This document shows, piece by piece, positions 28,526 to 38,035 of a DNA stretch of 52,364 bases. The notes beneath the pieces were generated by a model that saw nothing but the letters and a program-made list of their open reading frames with translations, had not been told where the DNA came from and searched no databases. A program made the position numbers and the translations under genes. The DNA is from Paludibacteraceae bacterium (GTDB lineage Bacteria > Bacteroidota > Bacteroidia > Bacteroidales > Paludibacteraceae): contig JAFXPK010000040.1 in assembly GCA_017527905.1 (NCBI GenBank), positions 1-52,364 of the forward strand, written 5' to 3'. Numbering within the stretch: the first letter of the stretch is position 1; every line of letters starts with the position of its first letter.

Positions 28526-28548
28526 GCGTGTCGTCAGTAACGACACGC
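28526..28548 (-). terminator. Hairpin, possible minus-strand terminator
   Basis: GCGTGTCGT (28526-28534) and ACGACACGC (28540-28548) form a perfect 9-bp stem. On the minus strand it is followed by CTTCGTTTTTTGG, which is T-rich. On the plus strand, after the lipoprotein gene, no T-run follows. Confidence 0.45.
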
Positions 28549-28624
28549 ACCCCCTGGGGAAACGAACGGAGGTTCAAAATCGCCCTGCAAGGGCAAACGA
28601 GACATGAATTGGAGATACAACGCC

Positions 28625-28656
28625 CGGGACTCGAACCCGCAACCCCGACCTTGGCA
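28625..28656 (-). pseudogene. Orphan 3' half of tRNA-Gly
   Basis: These 32 nt match bases 28857-28888 of the intact tRNA-Gly with one substitution. They cover the 3' part of the anticodon loop, the anticodon 3' stem, the variable loop and the T arm. No matching 5' half or acceptor strand is adjacent. tRNA 3' segments of this kind are often left by integrative elements; no integrase is visible here. Confidence 0.8.
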
Positions 28657-28702
28657 TGGCCATGGCACACACAAACAAATCACACCCACCTCCACAAAAC
28701 AA

Positions 28703-28728
28703 AAAAGGACGCCTTCCAGCGTCCTTTT
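28703..28728 (-). terminator. Terminator of the tRNA transcript
   Basis: AAAAGGACGC (28703-28712) and GCGTCCTTTT (28719-28728) pair around a 6-nt loop. On the minus strand the stem is followed by TTTTTTG, 27 nt after the tRNA-Leu 3' end. Confidence 0.88.
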
Positions 28729-28754
28729 ATTCTTCTGTCCTCCCTACGGAAAAG

Positions 28755-28839
28755 TACCGCAGGCGGGACTTGAACCCGCACGAACATTTCTGTTCAAAGG
28801 ATTTTAAGTCCTTCGTGTCTACCATTCCACCACTGCGGC
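28755..28839 (-). tRNA. tRNA-Leu (anticodon TAA)
   Basis: An 85-nt gene. The acceptor GCCGCAG (28833-28839) pairs with CTGCGGT (28756-28762), leaving discriminator A at 28755. The anticodon arm AAGGA-CTTAAAA-TCCTT gives anticodon TAA. It has the long variable arm expected of tRNA-Leu and the T loop GTTCAAGTC. CCA is not encoded. Confidence 0.96.
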
Positions 28840-28847
28840 ATCCTTAG

Positions 28848-28920
<73 letters not shown>

Positions 28921-28997
28921 ATTATCTCGCTACTCTCGCTTCCCATCAGTGCCGCAACTCTCCTTGCCAAGGTCGAAACCGTTCCCTATTACCAGGG

Positions 28998-29033
<36 letters not shown>

Positions 29034-29110
29034 ATTTTCTCGCTACTCTCGCTTCCCATCAGCGCCGCAACTCTCCTTGCCAAGGTCGGAACCGTTCCCT
29101 ATTACCAGGG

Positions 29111-29146
<36 letters not shown>

Positions 29147-29197
29147 ATTTCTATTTCAACATTCCAGAAAGGTCTCTCCCTTTCCTTTTTTGCGTTG

Positions 29198-29228
29198 CAA
29201 AGATAATAATAATTTTATTTCCCTCCAA
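29198..29228 (-). promoter_or_regulatory. Promoter of the tRNA unit, overlapping the mutS 3' end
   Basis: On the minus strand TTG (29226-29228), 20 nt, TATCTTTG (29198-29205). The -33 element lies within the last mutS codons. The transcript would contain both tRNA-Gly halves, tRNA-Gly and tRNA-Leu before the terminator at 28703-28728. Confidence 0.75.
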
Positions 29229-31824
29229 CAATTTTTTTAATTTCGTTCAATTTATTTAATGCTTCTATCGGCGTGAGGTTATTTATGTCCAAATGATTGA
29301 TCTCATCACGGACCGCCTCCAAAATCGGGTCGTCCAATTGGAACAAGCTAAGTTGCACTGCCTCAGGCTTTTTCTTCGCTGGCTTGGAACCATCAGTGAT
29401 AGGATTCTTGGAATTGCCCACCTCCAACTGCTCCAGAATTTCATTAGCACGGTTGACCACCTTATTCGGCAATCCTGCCAATTTCGCCACATGAATACCG
29501 AAACTATGCTCGCTACTACCCCTCACCAGCTTACGCAAGAAGATCACTTTTCCATCCACCTCCTTCACGGAGACGTTGTAATTCTTGATTCTCGGGAAGA
29601 GCTTCTCCATCTCATTCAGCTCATGGTAGTGCGTGGCGAAAAGGGTCTTCGCCTTCGCCTTCGGATGCTCGTGGATATACTCCACGATGGACCAGGCGAT
29701 GGAGATACCGTCGTACGTGCTGGTTCCCCTACCCAACTCGTCGAAGAGCACCAAACTCTTCTGCGAAAGGTTGTTGATGATGCTCGCCGCCTCGTTCATC
29801 TCAACCATGAAGGTAGACTCGCCCATAGAGATGTTGTCGGACGCCCCCACCCTCGTGAAGATCTTATCGACCACACCAATCGACGCAGCGTCCGCAGGCA
29901 CGAAACAACCTATCTGTGCCATCAGCACAATCAAAGCGGTCTGCCTCAACAAGGCGGACTTACCCGCCATGTTAGGACCCGTGATCATGATGATCTGCTG
30001 GGACTGCGAATCGAGCGTCAAATCATTCGCCACATATTGCTCTCCGATTGGAAGCTGCCGCTCGATGACAGGGTGACGACCCTGCTTGATATCTATCACA
30101 TCACTATCGTTAACCGCCGGACGCACATAATGGTTCTCCTCCGACGTCTTCGCGAAGGACATCAGCACATCCAGCTTCGCCACAAGGTTCGAATTGACCT
30201 GAATAGCAGGAATATACTCTGTCAGTTCAAGTACCAACTCGTTGAATATCTGTGTTTCCAGAGACAATATCTTCTCCTCCGCGCCTAAGATCTTCTCCTC
30301 GTACTCCTTCAGCTCCTGCGTGATGTAACGCTCCGCCGCCGTCAAAGTCTGCTTGCGAATCCAATCCTCCGGCACCTTGTCCTTGTGCGTGTTGCGCACC
30401 TCGATATAGTAGCCAAAGACATTATTGTAGCTCACCTTCAGGCTCGGGATGCCCGTGCGTTCAGACTCACGCTGCTGCAACTGCAAGAGGTAATCCTTCC
30501 CCGAGTGGGAGATGTTACGTAGATCATCCAGTTCGGCGGATACACCGTTCGCGATCACACCGCCACGGTTCAGCATGTTCGGCGGATCCATCGTGATGGT
30601 ACGCTCTATTTTCTCACGGATGTTCGGGCACGGGTTCAACTGTTCGCCGATGCGCCGCAACCCATCGTTGTCGCTCGCCAGACAAGCCTCCTTAATCGGC
30701 AGGATAGCACCCAAAGCCACCTTCAGCTGCACCACCTCGCGAGGAGTGACGCGCCCCACCGCCACCTTGGAGATCACACGCTCCAAGTCGCCGATGACCG
30801 ACATGTTCACATCAAGCGTCTCCTTCAAATCCGGACTTCTAAAAAACTCGTCCACGATATTGAGGCGCTCCTCAATCGGCTTCACATCCTTCAACGGGAA
30901 GGCCACCCAACGCTTCAGCAGGCGGGCACCCATCGGGGTGATAGTACGGTCGATGATATTAACAAGCGTCTTACCGCCCTCATGCATCGTGCCATAAAGT
31001 TCCAAGTTGCGGATGGTGAACTGGTCCAGCCACACGTACTTGTCCTCCTCGATACGGGACAAATGGGTGATATGGCTGATCTGCGTATGCTGGGTCATGT
31101 CCAGGTAATGGAGGATGGCTCCGGAAGCCACGATACCCAGCTTCAAGTTCTCCACGCCGAAGCCCTTCAGGTTCTTCGTCTCGAAATGTTTCAGGAGTCT
31201 ATCGTGGGCAGCCTCGGAGGTGAAGATCCAGTCCTCCAGTTCGTAGGTGAAGAAGCGTGAGCCGAAGTTCTCCTCGAACTCCGCTCTTTTGGTCCGCTCG
31301 AAGAGGACCTCCTTCGGCATGATACCGTTCAGCAGTTTATCCACATATTCGCAGGTGCCCTGAGCCGTCAGGAACTCGCCCGTGGAGATATCCAGGAAGG
31401 CGACACCCGCCATTTTCTTCTCAAAATGGACCGCAGCAAGGAAGTTGTTCTCCTTGTGGTCCAATATATTATCATTGACAGCGACACCCGGCGTCACCAG
31501 CTCCGTGATGCCACGCTTCACCAGCTTCTTGGTCAGCTTAGGATCCTCCAGCTGGTCGCAGATGGCCACACGCTTACCCGCGCGCACCAATTTCGGCAAA
31601 TAAGTATCCAACGCATGATGGGGGAAACCGGCCAGTTCGACCGACTGGGCCGCACCGTTCGCACGCTTGGTCAGCGTGATTCCCAAGATTTCGGAAGCCA
31701 TCACCGCATCTTGCAAAAACGTCTCATAAAAATCACCCACACGGAACAGCAGGATCGCATCAGGATGCATCGCCTTGAATTCCAGGTACTGCTTCATCAA
31801 AGGCGTTTCCACTACATTTGCCAT
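29215..31824 (-). CDS. mutS: DNA mismatch repair protein MutS
   Basis: 869 residues, normal length. It recognises mismatches and starts methyl-independent or MutL-dependent repair in the cytoplasm. The mismatch-reading FxE motif is in '[10 protein letters not shown]' near residue 25. The ATPase has Walker A '[12 protein letters not shown]' near 620, Walker B '[17 protein letters not shown]' near 695 and the composite-site helix ending '[11 protein letters not shown]'. The C-terminal helix-turn-helix dimer region ends '[23 protein letters not shown]'. It is the last gene of a tight cluster behind the DUF3108 and response-regulator genes (20-nt gap). No hairpin follows it; the tRNA promoter overlaps its 3' end. 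Confidence 0.98.
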   Translation of the reverse strand: MANVVETPLMKQYLEFKAMHPDAILLFRVGDFYETFLQDAVMASEILGITLTKRANGAAQSVELAGFPHHALDTYLPKLVRAGKRVAICDQLEDPKLTKKLVKRGITELVTPGVAVNDNILDHKENNFLAAVHFEKKMAGVAFLDISTGEFLTAQGTCEYVDKLLNGIMPKEVLFERTKRAEFEENFGSRFFTYELEDWIFTSEAAHDRLLKHFETKNLKGFGVENLKLGIVASGAILHYLDMTQHTQISHITHLSRIEEDKYVWLDQFTIRNLELYGTMHEGGKTLVNIIDRTITPMGARLLKRWVAFPLKDVKPIEERLNIVDEFFRSPDLKETLDVNMSVIGDLERVISKVAVGRVTPREVVQLKVALGAILPIKEACLASDNDGLRRIGEQLNPCPNIREKIERTITMDPPNMLNRGGVIANGVSAELDDLRNISHSGKDYLLQLQQRESERTGIPSLKVSYNNVFGYYIEVRNTHKDKVPEDWIRKQTLTAAERYITQELKEYEEKILGAEEKILSLETQIFNELVLELTEYIPAIQVNSNLVAKLDVLMSFAKTSEENHYVRPAVNDSDVIDIKQGRHPVIERQLPIGEQYVANDLTLDSQSQQIIMITGPNMAGKSALLRQTALIVLMAQIGCFVPADAASIGVVDKIFTRVGASDNISMGESTFMVEMNEAASIINNLSQKSLVLFDELGRGTSTYDGISIAWSIVEYIHEHPKAKAKTLFATHYHELNEMEKLFPRIKNYNVSVKEVDGKVIFLRKLVRGSSEHSFGIHVAKLAGLPNKVVNRANEILEQLEVGNSKNPITDGSKPAKKKPEAVQLSLFQLDDPILEAVRDEINHLDINNLTPIEALNKLNEIKKIVGGK

Positions 31825-31844
31825 GTCACTAACAATTTATCGAA

Positions 31845-33008
31845 TCAAAGGTAAGACGGGGAAGCGTACTGCTTCACATCGTCCGCCGTAATCTCATTTC
31901 CACACAAAATAACCATACGTTCCACCGCATTTCTCAGCTCACGGATGTTACCACCCCAGCGGAACTTCTTCATCTCCTCCTTCGCCTCGCCCGAGAAGGT
32001 CTTCGTCGGAATACCCTGCTCGTCGCATATGATCCCCGAGAAATAATCGATCAGTTCAGGGATATCCTCCAAGCGCTCACGAAGAGGCGGCACATGGATG
32101 AGGATGACACCCAGACGGTGGTACAAATCCTCCCTGAAGTTGCCCTTCTGGATCTCCTCCATCAGGTTCTTATTCGTCGCAGCGAAGACACGCACATCCA
32201 CCTTCAGGCTCTTATCGCTTCCCACACGGGTGATCTCGTTCTCCTGCAAGGCACGCAGCACCTTGGTTTGGGCGGAGAGGCTCATGTCACCGATCTCGTC
32301 CAGGAAGAGCGTTCCTCCGTTGGCCTGCTCAAACTTACCGATCCGCTGTTTCACGGCAGAGGTGAAGGAGCCTTTTTCGTGTCCGAACAACTCACTCTCA
32401 ATCAGTTCCGACGGAATAGCGGCGCAGTTGACCTCCACGAAAGGGCAGTTCGCCCGGGCGCTGGAGCGGTATAGCATCTTAGCCACCACCTCCTTACCCG
32501 TACCGTTCTCGCCGGTAATCAGCACCTTAGCATTAGAGGCCGCCACACGCTCGATGACCGAACGGAGATGCTCCATCGCAGGGGAATGTCCGACCATCAC
32601 CACATCCTTGGATATTTTCTTCTTCAAGGTCTTGGTCTCCTGCACCAGGTTCTTCCGTTCCATGCCATTGCGCACGCAGACCAGCAGGCGGTTCAGGTCT
32701 AGCGGCTTCTCGATGAAATCGAAGGCACCCAGCTTCAACGACTCGACAGCCGTGTCTATGGTACCATGTCCCGAAATCATCACCACCGTCTGGTCCGGGT
32801 TCTCCTTCTTGATATTGGACAGCACCTCGATGCCATCCATCTTAGGCATCTTGACATCGCAAAACACGAGGTCGAAGTTCTCTCCTTTCAGTCTTTCAAG
32901 TCCATGTATTCCATCTTCAGCCACATCGACCGAATATCCTTCATTCTCCAGAATATCCTTCAACGTGTTTCGGATGCTTCTTTCGTCGTCAATAATTAGA
33001 ATATCCAT
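31845..33008 (-). CDS. Sigma-54-type response regulator without DNA-binding domain
   Basis: 387 residues. The start at 33008 (MDILIIDDE) begins exactly at the receiver domain. Receiver residues 1-120: acidic pocket IDDE, phospho-acceptor Asp in 'FCDVKMP', Lys in 'FIEKPLDL'. AAA+ domain about 145-375: Walker A 'GENGTGKE', Walker B 'GGTLFLDE', arginine-finger region 'FREDLYHRL'. The sigma-54 contact loop is GSFTSA instead of the canonical GAFTGA. The protein ends just after the AAA+ lid ('ITADDVKQYASPSYL'), so the Fis-type helix-turn-helix usual in NtrC proteins is absent. A conserved Bacteroidota group with this layout exists to my recollection. No histidine kinase is adjacent. It is co-directional with DUF3108 and mutS with about 20-nt gaps. 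Confidence 0.92.
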   Translation of the reverse strand: MDILIIDDERSIRNTLKDILENEGYSVDVAEDGIHGLERLKGENFDLVFCDVKMPKMDGIEVLSNIKKENPDQTVVMISGHGTIDTAVESLKLGAFDFIEKPLDLNRLLVCVRNGMERKNLVQETKTLKKKISKDVVMVGHSPAMEHLRSVIERVAASNAKVLITGENGTGKEVVAKMLYRSSARANCPFVEVNCAAIPSELIESELFGHEKGSFTSAVKQRIGKFEQANGGTLFLDEIGDMSLSAQTKVLRALQENEITRVGSDKSLKVDVRVFAATNKNLMEEIQKGNFREDLYHRLGVILIHVPPLRERLEDIPELIDYFSGIICDEQGIPTKTFSGEAKEEMKKFRWGGNIRELRNAVERMVILCGNEITADDVKQYASPSYL

Positions 33009-33027
33009 AATAGTACGAATGTTTTTT

Positions 33028-33855
33028 CTATTTAGCGAGTAACGAGGACATCGGGAACTTCGTGTTTTGTATGTCATTCAACATGACTTTCACATACCCC
33101 ACCTTGATTTTAGCCTCGATATACAATGGCACATGGTTCTCGTCGTTCGAGACATATATCGCCATCGCGTCCTCCTCCTCGAAGATACCGCCCGTCACTA
33201 GTTTCGGGGAAAATTTAAGCGCCTTATATTTTTTCTTATTCTTCAACTTGATGGTCTCCTCACCGCAATACTTCACCGTGAGGTTATAGATTTCCTTGTC
33301 CAACACCAATTTGAAAGGTATTGTCTGCCCCTTCTTCACCTTCGTCATATCCACACTGCGAATACGGTAGCAGGAGGTGATCAAATCGAGGACGCCCCTC
33401 TGAATGGACATTGTGTCATAAGACATCCTGCCCCTCTTGTTGAACTCGAAATAGACCTTCGAATCCTTATCGTCCTCTTTCCAATCGAACCGGTAATGGT
33501 TATCACTGAAGTAACTATCCTCATGCTTCACCTCCCTGTAATGGAGAGGGAGCAACCCCTCTTTCTTCACCGTCACCGCATAAGTATCGCGGATACAGTA
33601 GAAACGGTCGAATGACTTCGTCGAGGAGCCCGCCAACTTCAGATCGAAAAGAGACTCATTCTTCACCGTCCGTTCCTTTGCGGAGAAGTGGACATCGCCC
33701 GCATGGATCCATATTGGGCCCAAATTATAATAGATATAGTAAGTGGCCTTCTCCCCATCCTTGAAGGCGAGTTCATCGCTCATGTACTTGTCGGCCGAAA
33801 AGGCGGACGGCAAGATGAAGATCAACGATATAGTAAATAATATTTTTCTAATCAT
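33028..33855 (-). CDS. DUF3108 domain-containing exported protein
   Basis: 275 residues with a signal peptide (MIRKILFTISLIFILPSAFSA). The mature part fits DUF3108: 'DGEKATYYIYYNLGPIWIHA' near residue 34, then 'ALKFSPKLVTGGIFEEEDAM' and 'VPLYIEAKIKVGYVKVML'. These residues suggest a beta-barrel-like lipid-binding or periplasmic fold, but the family's function is unknown. It is 19 nt upstream of the response-regulator gene and 149 nt downstream of lepB, so it may head a three-gene operon or belong to a longer one. Confidence 0.88.
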   Translation of the reverse strand: MIRKILFTISLIFILPSAFSADKYMSDELAFKDGEKATYYIYYNLGPIWIHAGDVHFSAKERTVKNESLFDLKLAGSSTKSFDRFYCIRDTYAVTVKKEGLLPLHYREVKHEDSYFSDNHYRFDWKEDDKDSKVYFEFNKRGRMSYDTMSIQRGVLDLITSCYRIRSVDMTKVKKGQTIPFKLVLDKEIYNLTVKYCGEETIKLKNKKKYKALKFSPKLVTGGIFEEEDAMAIYVSNDENHVPLYIEAKIKVGYVKVMLNDIQNTKFPMSSLLAK

Positions 33856-34004
33856 AATCCCAAATAATTAAAAACCAAACCATTGAAATCTATCCAACAC
33901 ACTGGAGATAACGCCATCCTTTTCACGGTCATCCGCAGCCACCGACCCAACCACTAATGGGAGTGCATGCGATCAACGATCATACGGGAGCCTGGCAGGC
34001 CCTA

Positions 34005-35438
34005 TTAATCCGCATGCACCTTAGTGAACATCCTGCTCCACCTGATATTGGAAGGGAACGATTTATCCTCGTCAAGAGACAGCCAGATGAAGATCGGTTT
34101 TCCGACGATATGATCCTCAGGCACGAAACCCCAGAACCGAGAATCGGCGGAGTTATGACGGTTATCACCCATCATCCAGTAGTAATCCATCTTGAACGTG
34201 TACGAATCAGCGACAGCACCGTTGATGTAAATCTGTCCGTTCTCCACTTTCAATTCATTAAGCTCATAATTACGGATAATCTGCTCATACAACGGCAGAT
34301 TAGCCAAATCCAACCTGACGGTGGCACCCTTCTTCGGGATGCAGATCGGTCCGAAGTCATCCCTCGTCCAATCCTTCTGCATCGACAACGGGAAAGTCTC
34401 ACCGCTAAAGATCGCTGGTTCTTTCTTGACGGAGACGACACCCGGATACTTCTCCATTTCGGACAATGCGTCCTTGGTGAGTGGCAGGCGGTAAAGGAAT
34501 GGAACAGCGCCCGTCGAATCCCCATATCCGAGTTCTCTGATAATCATATCACCATTTCTCCAATCATTCAGCTTTGTACGGTCCTCCTTGCGCACACCCA
34601 GTTTGTCAAAGAACTTAGGCGTAATCGTCGTTGGGATCTCGACAAGATAATTGGCCTGCAAGCCAGGGATGTCCTTCTCCGCCTCCCCATTCGTATAAAC
34701 CACACCTGCAATGATCTGCAACGTGTCGCCAGGCAATCCGACGCATCTTTTCACGTAGTTCTCACGTCGGTCAACCGGACGGGCGACGATGTCACCGAAC
34801 AAATGTTTGCTTTTCCACAGCATATCCCGGCCATACTCATGCACCATGGAGTAGTAATCCACATTCTGTCTATTCAAGGCCACCGTATCACCGGCAGGGA
34901 AGTTGAATACGACGATGTCGCCACGTTGCACAGAGCCAAAGCCTTTCAGACGCTTGTACTCCCACTGCGGGGTCTCGATATATGACTTGACATTGAAACC
35001 AGGAAGCGTATGTTGCGCCAAAGGAAACGAAAGCGGCGTCATCGGGCAACGAGGCCCATAACTCATTTTGCTGACAAAAAGGAAATCCCCCACCCTCAAG
35101 GTCTTCTCCAAAGAAGGAGAAGGGATCTTGTAGTTCTGGAAGATGAACAAATTGACGATATAGACCGCGATGAGAGCGAAACCGATTGCGTCCACCCATC
35201 CAGCGATCCACTTCAGGATAGGGTTCTTCGACTCCTTCCAACCGCCCCATGGCACATACTTCGTGATATAGATATCCAATGCGAAAGGAATCAGCAGCAA
35301 CAGCCACCAAGCGCCCGACCACACCAAGAAACCGAGGATCAGGAGCATGACCAGACCGAACTTAATCCATTGTTTCGTGCTCGCCGAGCGGACACGATCC
35401 ATAAAAGTCATATTCTTTGTTTTACTCTCCTTTGCCAT
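34005..35438 (-). CDS. lepB: Signal peptidase I (long Bacteroidota form)
   Basis: 477 residues. It cleaves signal peptides from exported proteins on the periplasmic side of the inner membrane. Two or three N-terminal helices lie within residues 23-95. The catalytic Ser is in 'KIPSPSLEKTLRVGDFL' near 100. The general-base Lys is in 'RRENYVKRCVGLPGDTLQI' near 225. A large insertion of about 170 residues separates this from the C-terminal 'YWMMGDNRHNSADSRFWGF' motif near 405; that spacing is typical of the Bacteroidota enzyme. It follows dapB by 19 nt, a common pairing in this group. Such an enzyme would process all the large exported proteins in this window. Confidence 0.96.
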   Translation of the reverse strand: MAKESKTKNMTFMDRVRSASTKQWIKFGLVMLLILGFLVWSGAWWLLLLIPFALDIYITKYVPWGGWKESKNPILKWIAGWVDAIGFALIAVYIVNLFIFQNYKIPSPSLEKTLRVGDFLFVSKMSYGPRCPMTPLSFPLAQHTLPGFNVKSYIETPQWEYKRLKGFGSVQRGDIVVFNFPAGDTVALNRQNVDYYSMVHEYGRDMLWKSKHLFGDIVARPVDRRENYVKRCVGLPGDTLQIIAGVVYTNGEAEKDIPGLQANYLVEIPTTITPKFFDKLGVRKEDRTKLNDWRNGDMIIRELGYGDSTGAVPFLYRLPLTKDALSEMEKYPGVVSVKKEPAIFSGETFPLSMQKDWTRDDFGPICIPKKGATVRLDLANLPLYEQIIRNYELNELKVENGQIYINGAVADSYTFKMDYYWMMGDNRHNSADSRFWGFVPEDHIVGKPIFIWLSLDEDKSFPSNIRWSRMFTKVHAD

Positions 35439-35457
35439 ATAGCATCATTCCTTTCCC

Positions 35458-36168
35458 TTAAAACTTGAACATGTCCGACATTCCGAAGAAGCCCTTCTTG
35501 CCTGCGGTGAACTCTGCGGCCACCACTGCGCCGAGGGCGAATCCCTCGCGGCTCTTCGCGTCATGCGTCATCGTAATGCTATCCACCTCAGACTCATACC
35601 GGATGGTATGGATACCCGGCACTTCTCCCTCGCGGATAGATTTGATGGCAAGGTCAGTCGGTTTGTTCTCCACCTCCTTAGTCCATGCTGTCTTGCGGTC
35701 CAAGTTGCTGAGGATACCCTCCGCCAAAGTGATGGCGGTACCGCTCGGAGCGTCCAACTTATGGATGTGGTGAACCTCCGTCATCTCCACATTATAGTTA
35801 GGGAACTGGTTCATGATTTGAGCCAGTTTTTTACTGATAGCGTTGAACACATAGACACCGATGCTGTAATTGGAGGACCAGAAAAGGGTTTTCCCGTTCT
35901 TCTCCACCTCATCCTTCAAGGCGGCGGCATTCCAGCCCGTCGTGCCACAAACCACCGGCACATTGGCGGCGAAACACTTCCTCACATTCTCCAAAGCCGT
36001 CTCCGGACGAGTGAACTCTATGGCGACATCCGCGCTCTTAAAAGCGGCGGACTCGAAATCCTGCAAGTTGTCGATATCTATAGTGGAAACGATCTCATGA
36101 CCTCTCTCTTTCGCAATACGTTCGATGATATGGCCCATCTTCCCGTAACCAATTAACGCAATCTTCAT
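35458..36168 (-). CDS. dapB: 4-hydroxy-tetrahydrodipicolinate reductase
   Basis: 236 residues, the short form usual in Bacteroidota. It reduces the DapA product with NAD(P)H on the way to diaminopimelate and lysine. N-terminal dinucleotide-binding 'IALIGYGKMGHIIERIA'; catalytic 'EVHHIHKLDAPSGTAITLAE' near residue 140 (His and Lys active site); 'VVCGTTGWN' near 72. It heads the dapB-lepB pair. A TATCTTTG box (36193-36200, minus strand) lies 25 nt upstream. Confidence 0.97.
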   Translation of the reverse strand: MKIALIGYGKMGHIIERIAKERGHEIVSTIDIDNLQDFESAAFKSADVAIEFTRPETALENVRKCFAANVPVVCGTTGWNAAALKDEVEKNGKTLFWSSNYSIGVYVFNAISKKLAQIMNQFPNYNVEMTEVHHIHKLDAPSGTAITLAEGILSNLDRKTAWTKEVENKPTDLAIKSIREGEVPGIHTIRYESEVDSITMTHDAKSREGFALGAVVAAEFTAGKKGFFGMSDMFKF

Positions 36169-36192
36169 AACTCAAAATATTATCGTTTTTGG

Positions 36193-36200
36193 CAAAGATA
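36193..36200 (-). promoter_or_regulatory. -7 box of probable dapB promoter
   Basis: TATCTTTG on the minus strand matches TAnnTTTG, 25 nt before the dapB start. The -33 element is weak. Confidence 0.55.
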
Positions 36201-36334
36201 CGAAAAAAGCGCAAAGGGAGTGCGACAAGCGCCAAAATATACGCACGATGAAAAACTTTTTCACCATTTTTAACCACAATCAATCCACGTCTTTTCCCCC
36301 CCGTGCCAGCGGTGCGACGGGCACGTCGGAAAAC

Positions 36335-36365
36335 AAAAAGCGACGAGGCCACACGACCCCGCCGC
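36335..36365 (-). terminator. Terminator after the YwqK-like gene
   Basis: On the minus strand GCGGCGGGG pairs with CCTCGTCGC (two G-U pairs), followed by TTTTTG. It lies 33 nt past the stop codon. Confidence 0.75.
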
Positions 36366-36397
36366 ATAAGGTAGTCAAACCATGACGGATGGAACGC

Positions 36398-37171
36398 TTA
36401 CTTACCCGCAGCGTTGATCATCTGGTCAGGTTCCGGTATCTTACCCTCATTCTTCTCATTCTCAGCTGCTTCAGCGGCATATTCCCGGTTCAGTTCCTTG
36501 TTGTTGAGCAGCACGCCCATGTCGTACTTCAAGGTATCCTTCACATTGCCGGCATCGTCCTTCACGAGCCAATTACCATGGCGTTTCCCCTGGACGTACA
36601 AGCCCTCGATGACAGGGAAATCATGGCCTTCGTAGAGTTTATACATTCCATCCTCGACCCCCATCTTATAGGGTGATTCCGAATAGAGTTTGCCATCCTG
36701 GAGGTAGCAAGTCTTCACACCGTTCACCTTACCGTTCTTGTATGGAGTCGTTTCGATCAGTTCGCCCGTCTTGGCGAATGACTTCATGGTATCCACGAGG
36801 ACGCCCTTTTGGTAATGTTCGATCAAAGAGACCTTTCCGCCCACGTAGTAGATCCATTCTCCCTCTTTCTCCTTGCCGATATAAGCACCTTGGGCGGCTT
36901 TTGTCAAACCGTCATTCTCGTAAATGACGATAGCGGAAGTCTCGTTTTGGCCATACTGTTGAATGGATTTCAGCACGCCATCCTCGTAATACCTTTTGAA
37001 CGTGCCGACAGGAAGGTCGTCTTTGAACTCGCCCTCATACATGAAGTAACCATTCCCGTATGGTTTCTTCCATACGCCCTGCTTGCGTCCCTTCGAATCT
37101 ATCTCATTGATAGAGAACACCGTAGCGGACGACAACAATGCGGTTATCAAAAATAACAATATCCTTTTCAT
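36398..37171 (-). CDS. Exported YwqK/MORN-like repeat protein
   Basis: 257 residues. The start at 37171 gives a signal peptide (MKRILLFLITALLSSATVFS). The mature part holds MORN-like strand repeats of about 23 residues: 'GYFMYEGEFKDDLPVGTFKRY', 'GEWIYYVGGKVSLIEHYQKG' (parts), 'GKLYSESPYKMGVEDGMYKLY' (parts) and 'GNWLVKDDAG'. This pattern is annotated as the YwqK antitoxin-like family, but in Bacteroidota such exported proteins have no shown link to toxins and no toxin gene is adjacent. It is monocistronic, with its own -7 box (37201-37208) and terminator. Function unknown. Confidence 0.82.
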   Translation of the reverse strand: MKRILLFLITALLSSATVFSINEIDSKGRKQGVWKKPYGNGYFMYEGEFKDDLPVGTFKRYYEDGVLKSIQQYGQNETSAIVIYENDGLTKAAQGAYIGKEKEGEWIYYVGGKVSLIEHYQKGVLVDTMKSFAKTGELIETTPYKNGKVNGVKTCYLQDGKLYSESPYKMGVEDGMYKLYEGHDFPVIEGLYVQGKRHGNWLVKDDAGNVKDTLKYDMGVLLNNKELNREYAAEAAENEKNEGKIPEPDQMINAAGK

Positions 37172-37200
37172 AACATTACTATCTTCTATGTCATACTCCA

Positions 37201-37208
37201 CAAATATA
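37201..37208 (-). promoter_or_regulatory. -7 box before the YwqK-like gene
   Basis: TATATTTG on the minus strand, 29 nt before the chosen start. The -33 region (CTTT at 20 nt) is weak. Confidence 0.55.
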
Positions 37209-37239
37209 AAAAAACGGATTCAATTAGTAAAGCCAAAAA

Positions 37240-37274
37240 AACAAAAAAACGGGGACGAAAAAAATTCGTCCCCG
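37240..37274 (-). terminator. Terminator of rpsF-rpsR-rplI
   Basis: CGGGGACGAA (37250-37259) pairs with TTCGTCCCCG (37265-37274). On the minus strand it is followed by TTTTTTTG. It begins 25 nt after the rplI stop. Confidence 0.93.
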
Positions 37275-37298
37275 CATAGCTTAATATCGAATCACGGA

Positions 37299-37742
37299 TT
37301 ATTCAGCAACAACCTCGAAATTGATTTCGGCAGAAACCTCTTTGTGAAGTTTGATGGTAGCTTTGTAAGAACCAAGCTCCTTCACATTGTCGTTGATGAA
37401 GATAATCTTTCTGTCCACATCGAATCCCTTCTTAGCCAAAGCCTCAGCGATTTGGATGTTGTTAACAGAACCGAAGATAGTACCAGTAGCACTGGTCTTC
37501 GCACCGATTTGCAAAGAAACACCGTTCAGCTTAGCAGCCAATTCCTCAGCGTCAGCCTTGATCTTAGCCAGCTTGTGAGCACGTTGTTTCAAGTTCTCTT
37601 CCAATTGTTTCTTGGCAGATGGAGTAGCCAAGATTGCTTTACCTTGAGGAATGAGGTAGTTACGGCCATAACCGTTCTTTACCTTCACAACATCGTCCTT
37701 GTAACCCAAGTTTTGTACGTCTTGCAATAAAATGATTTCCAT
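37299..37742 (-). CDS. rplI: 50S ribosomal protein bL9
   Basis: 147 residues, the usual length. N-terminal domain '[36 protein letters not shown]' is diagnostic (first half '[17 protein letters not shown]'), followed by the long connecting helix (about residues 40-75) and the C-terminal RNA-binding domain. Last gene of the rpsF-rpsR-rplI operon, 18 nt after rpsR. Confidence 0.98.
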   Translation of the reverse strand: MEIILLQDVQNLGYKDDVVKVKNGYGRNYLIPQGKAILATPSAKKQLEENLKQRAHKLAKIKADAEELAAKLNGVSLQIGAKTSATGTIFGSVNNIQIAEALAKKGFDVDRKIIFINDNVKELGSYKATIKLHKEVSAEINFEVVAE

Positions 37743-37760
37743 TGTTCGTTCCTCCTTTTT

Positions 37761-38033
37761 TTATTTCATCAAATCGGTTACAAATGGAAGCAACGCCAAG
37801 TGACGAGCTCTTTTCACTGCTTGAGCGACCTTTCTTTGGTACTTCAAAGAAGTTCCGGTAAGGCGGCGAGGCAAAATCTTACCTTGCTCGTTCAAGAACT
37901 TCTTCAAGAACTCAGGGTCCTTATAGTCGATATACTTGATACCGCTCTTTTTGAAACGGCAATACTTCTTCTTCTTAACATCCACCGTCGGAGGAGTTAG
38001 ATATCTGATTTCTGATGAATTTTGTGCTGCCAT
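37761..38033 (-). CDS. rpsR: 30S ribosomal protein bS18
   Basis: 90 residues. Signature '[20 protein letters not shown]' near residue 33, then '[20 protein letters not shown]' and the C-terminal '[13 protein letters not shown]'. It binds 16S rRNA together with bS6, whose gene lies 2 nt upstream. Confidence 0.98.
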   Translation of the reverse strand: MAAQNSSEIRYLTPPTVDVKKKKYCRFKKSGIKYIDYKDPEFLKKFLNEQGKILPRRLTGTSLKYQRKVAQAVKRARHLALLPFVTDLMK

Positions 38034-38035
38034 TT

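Noticed and set aside
36398..37171. Toxin-antitoxin module suggested by YwqK-like repeats
   Set aside because: No toxin-like gene is adjacent and the protein has an export signal; the family name is only a similarity label.
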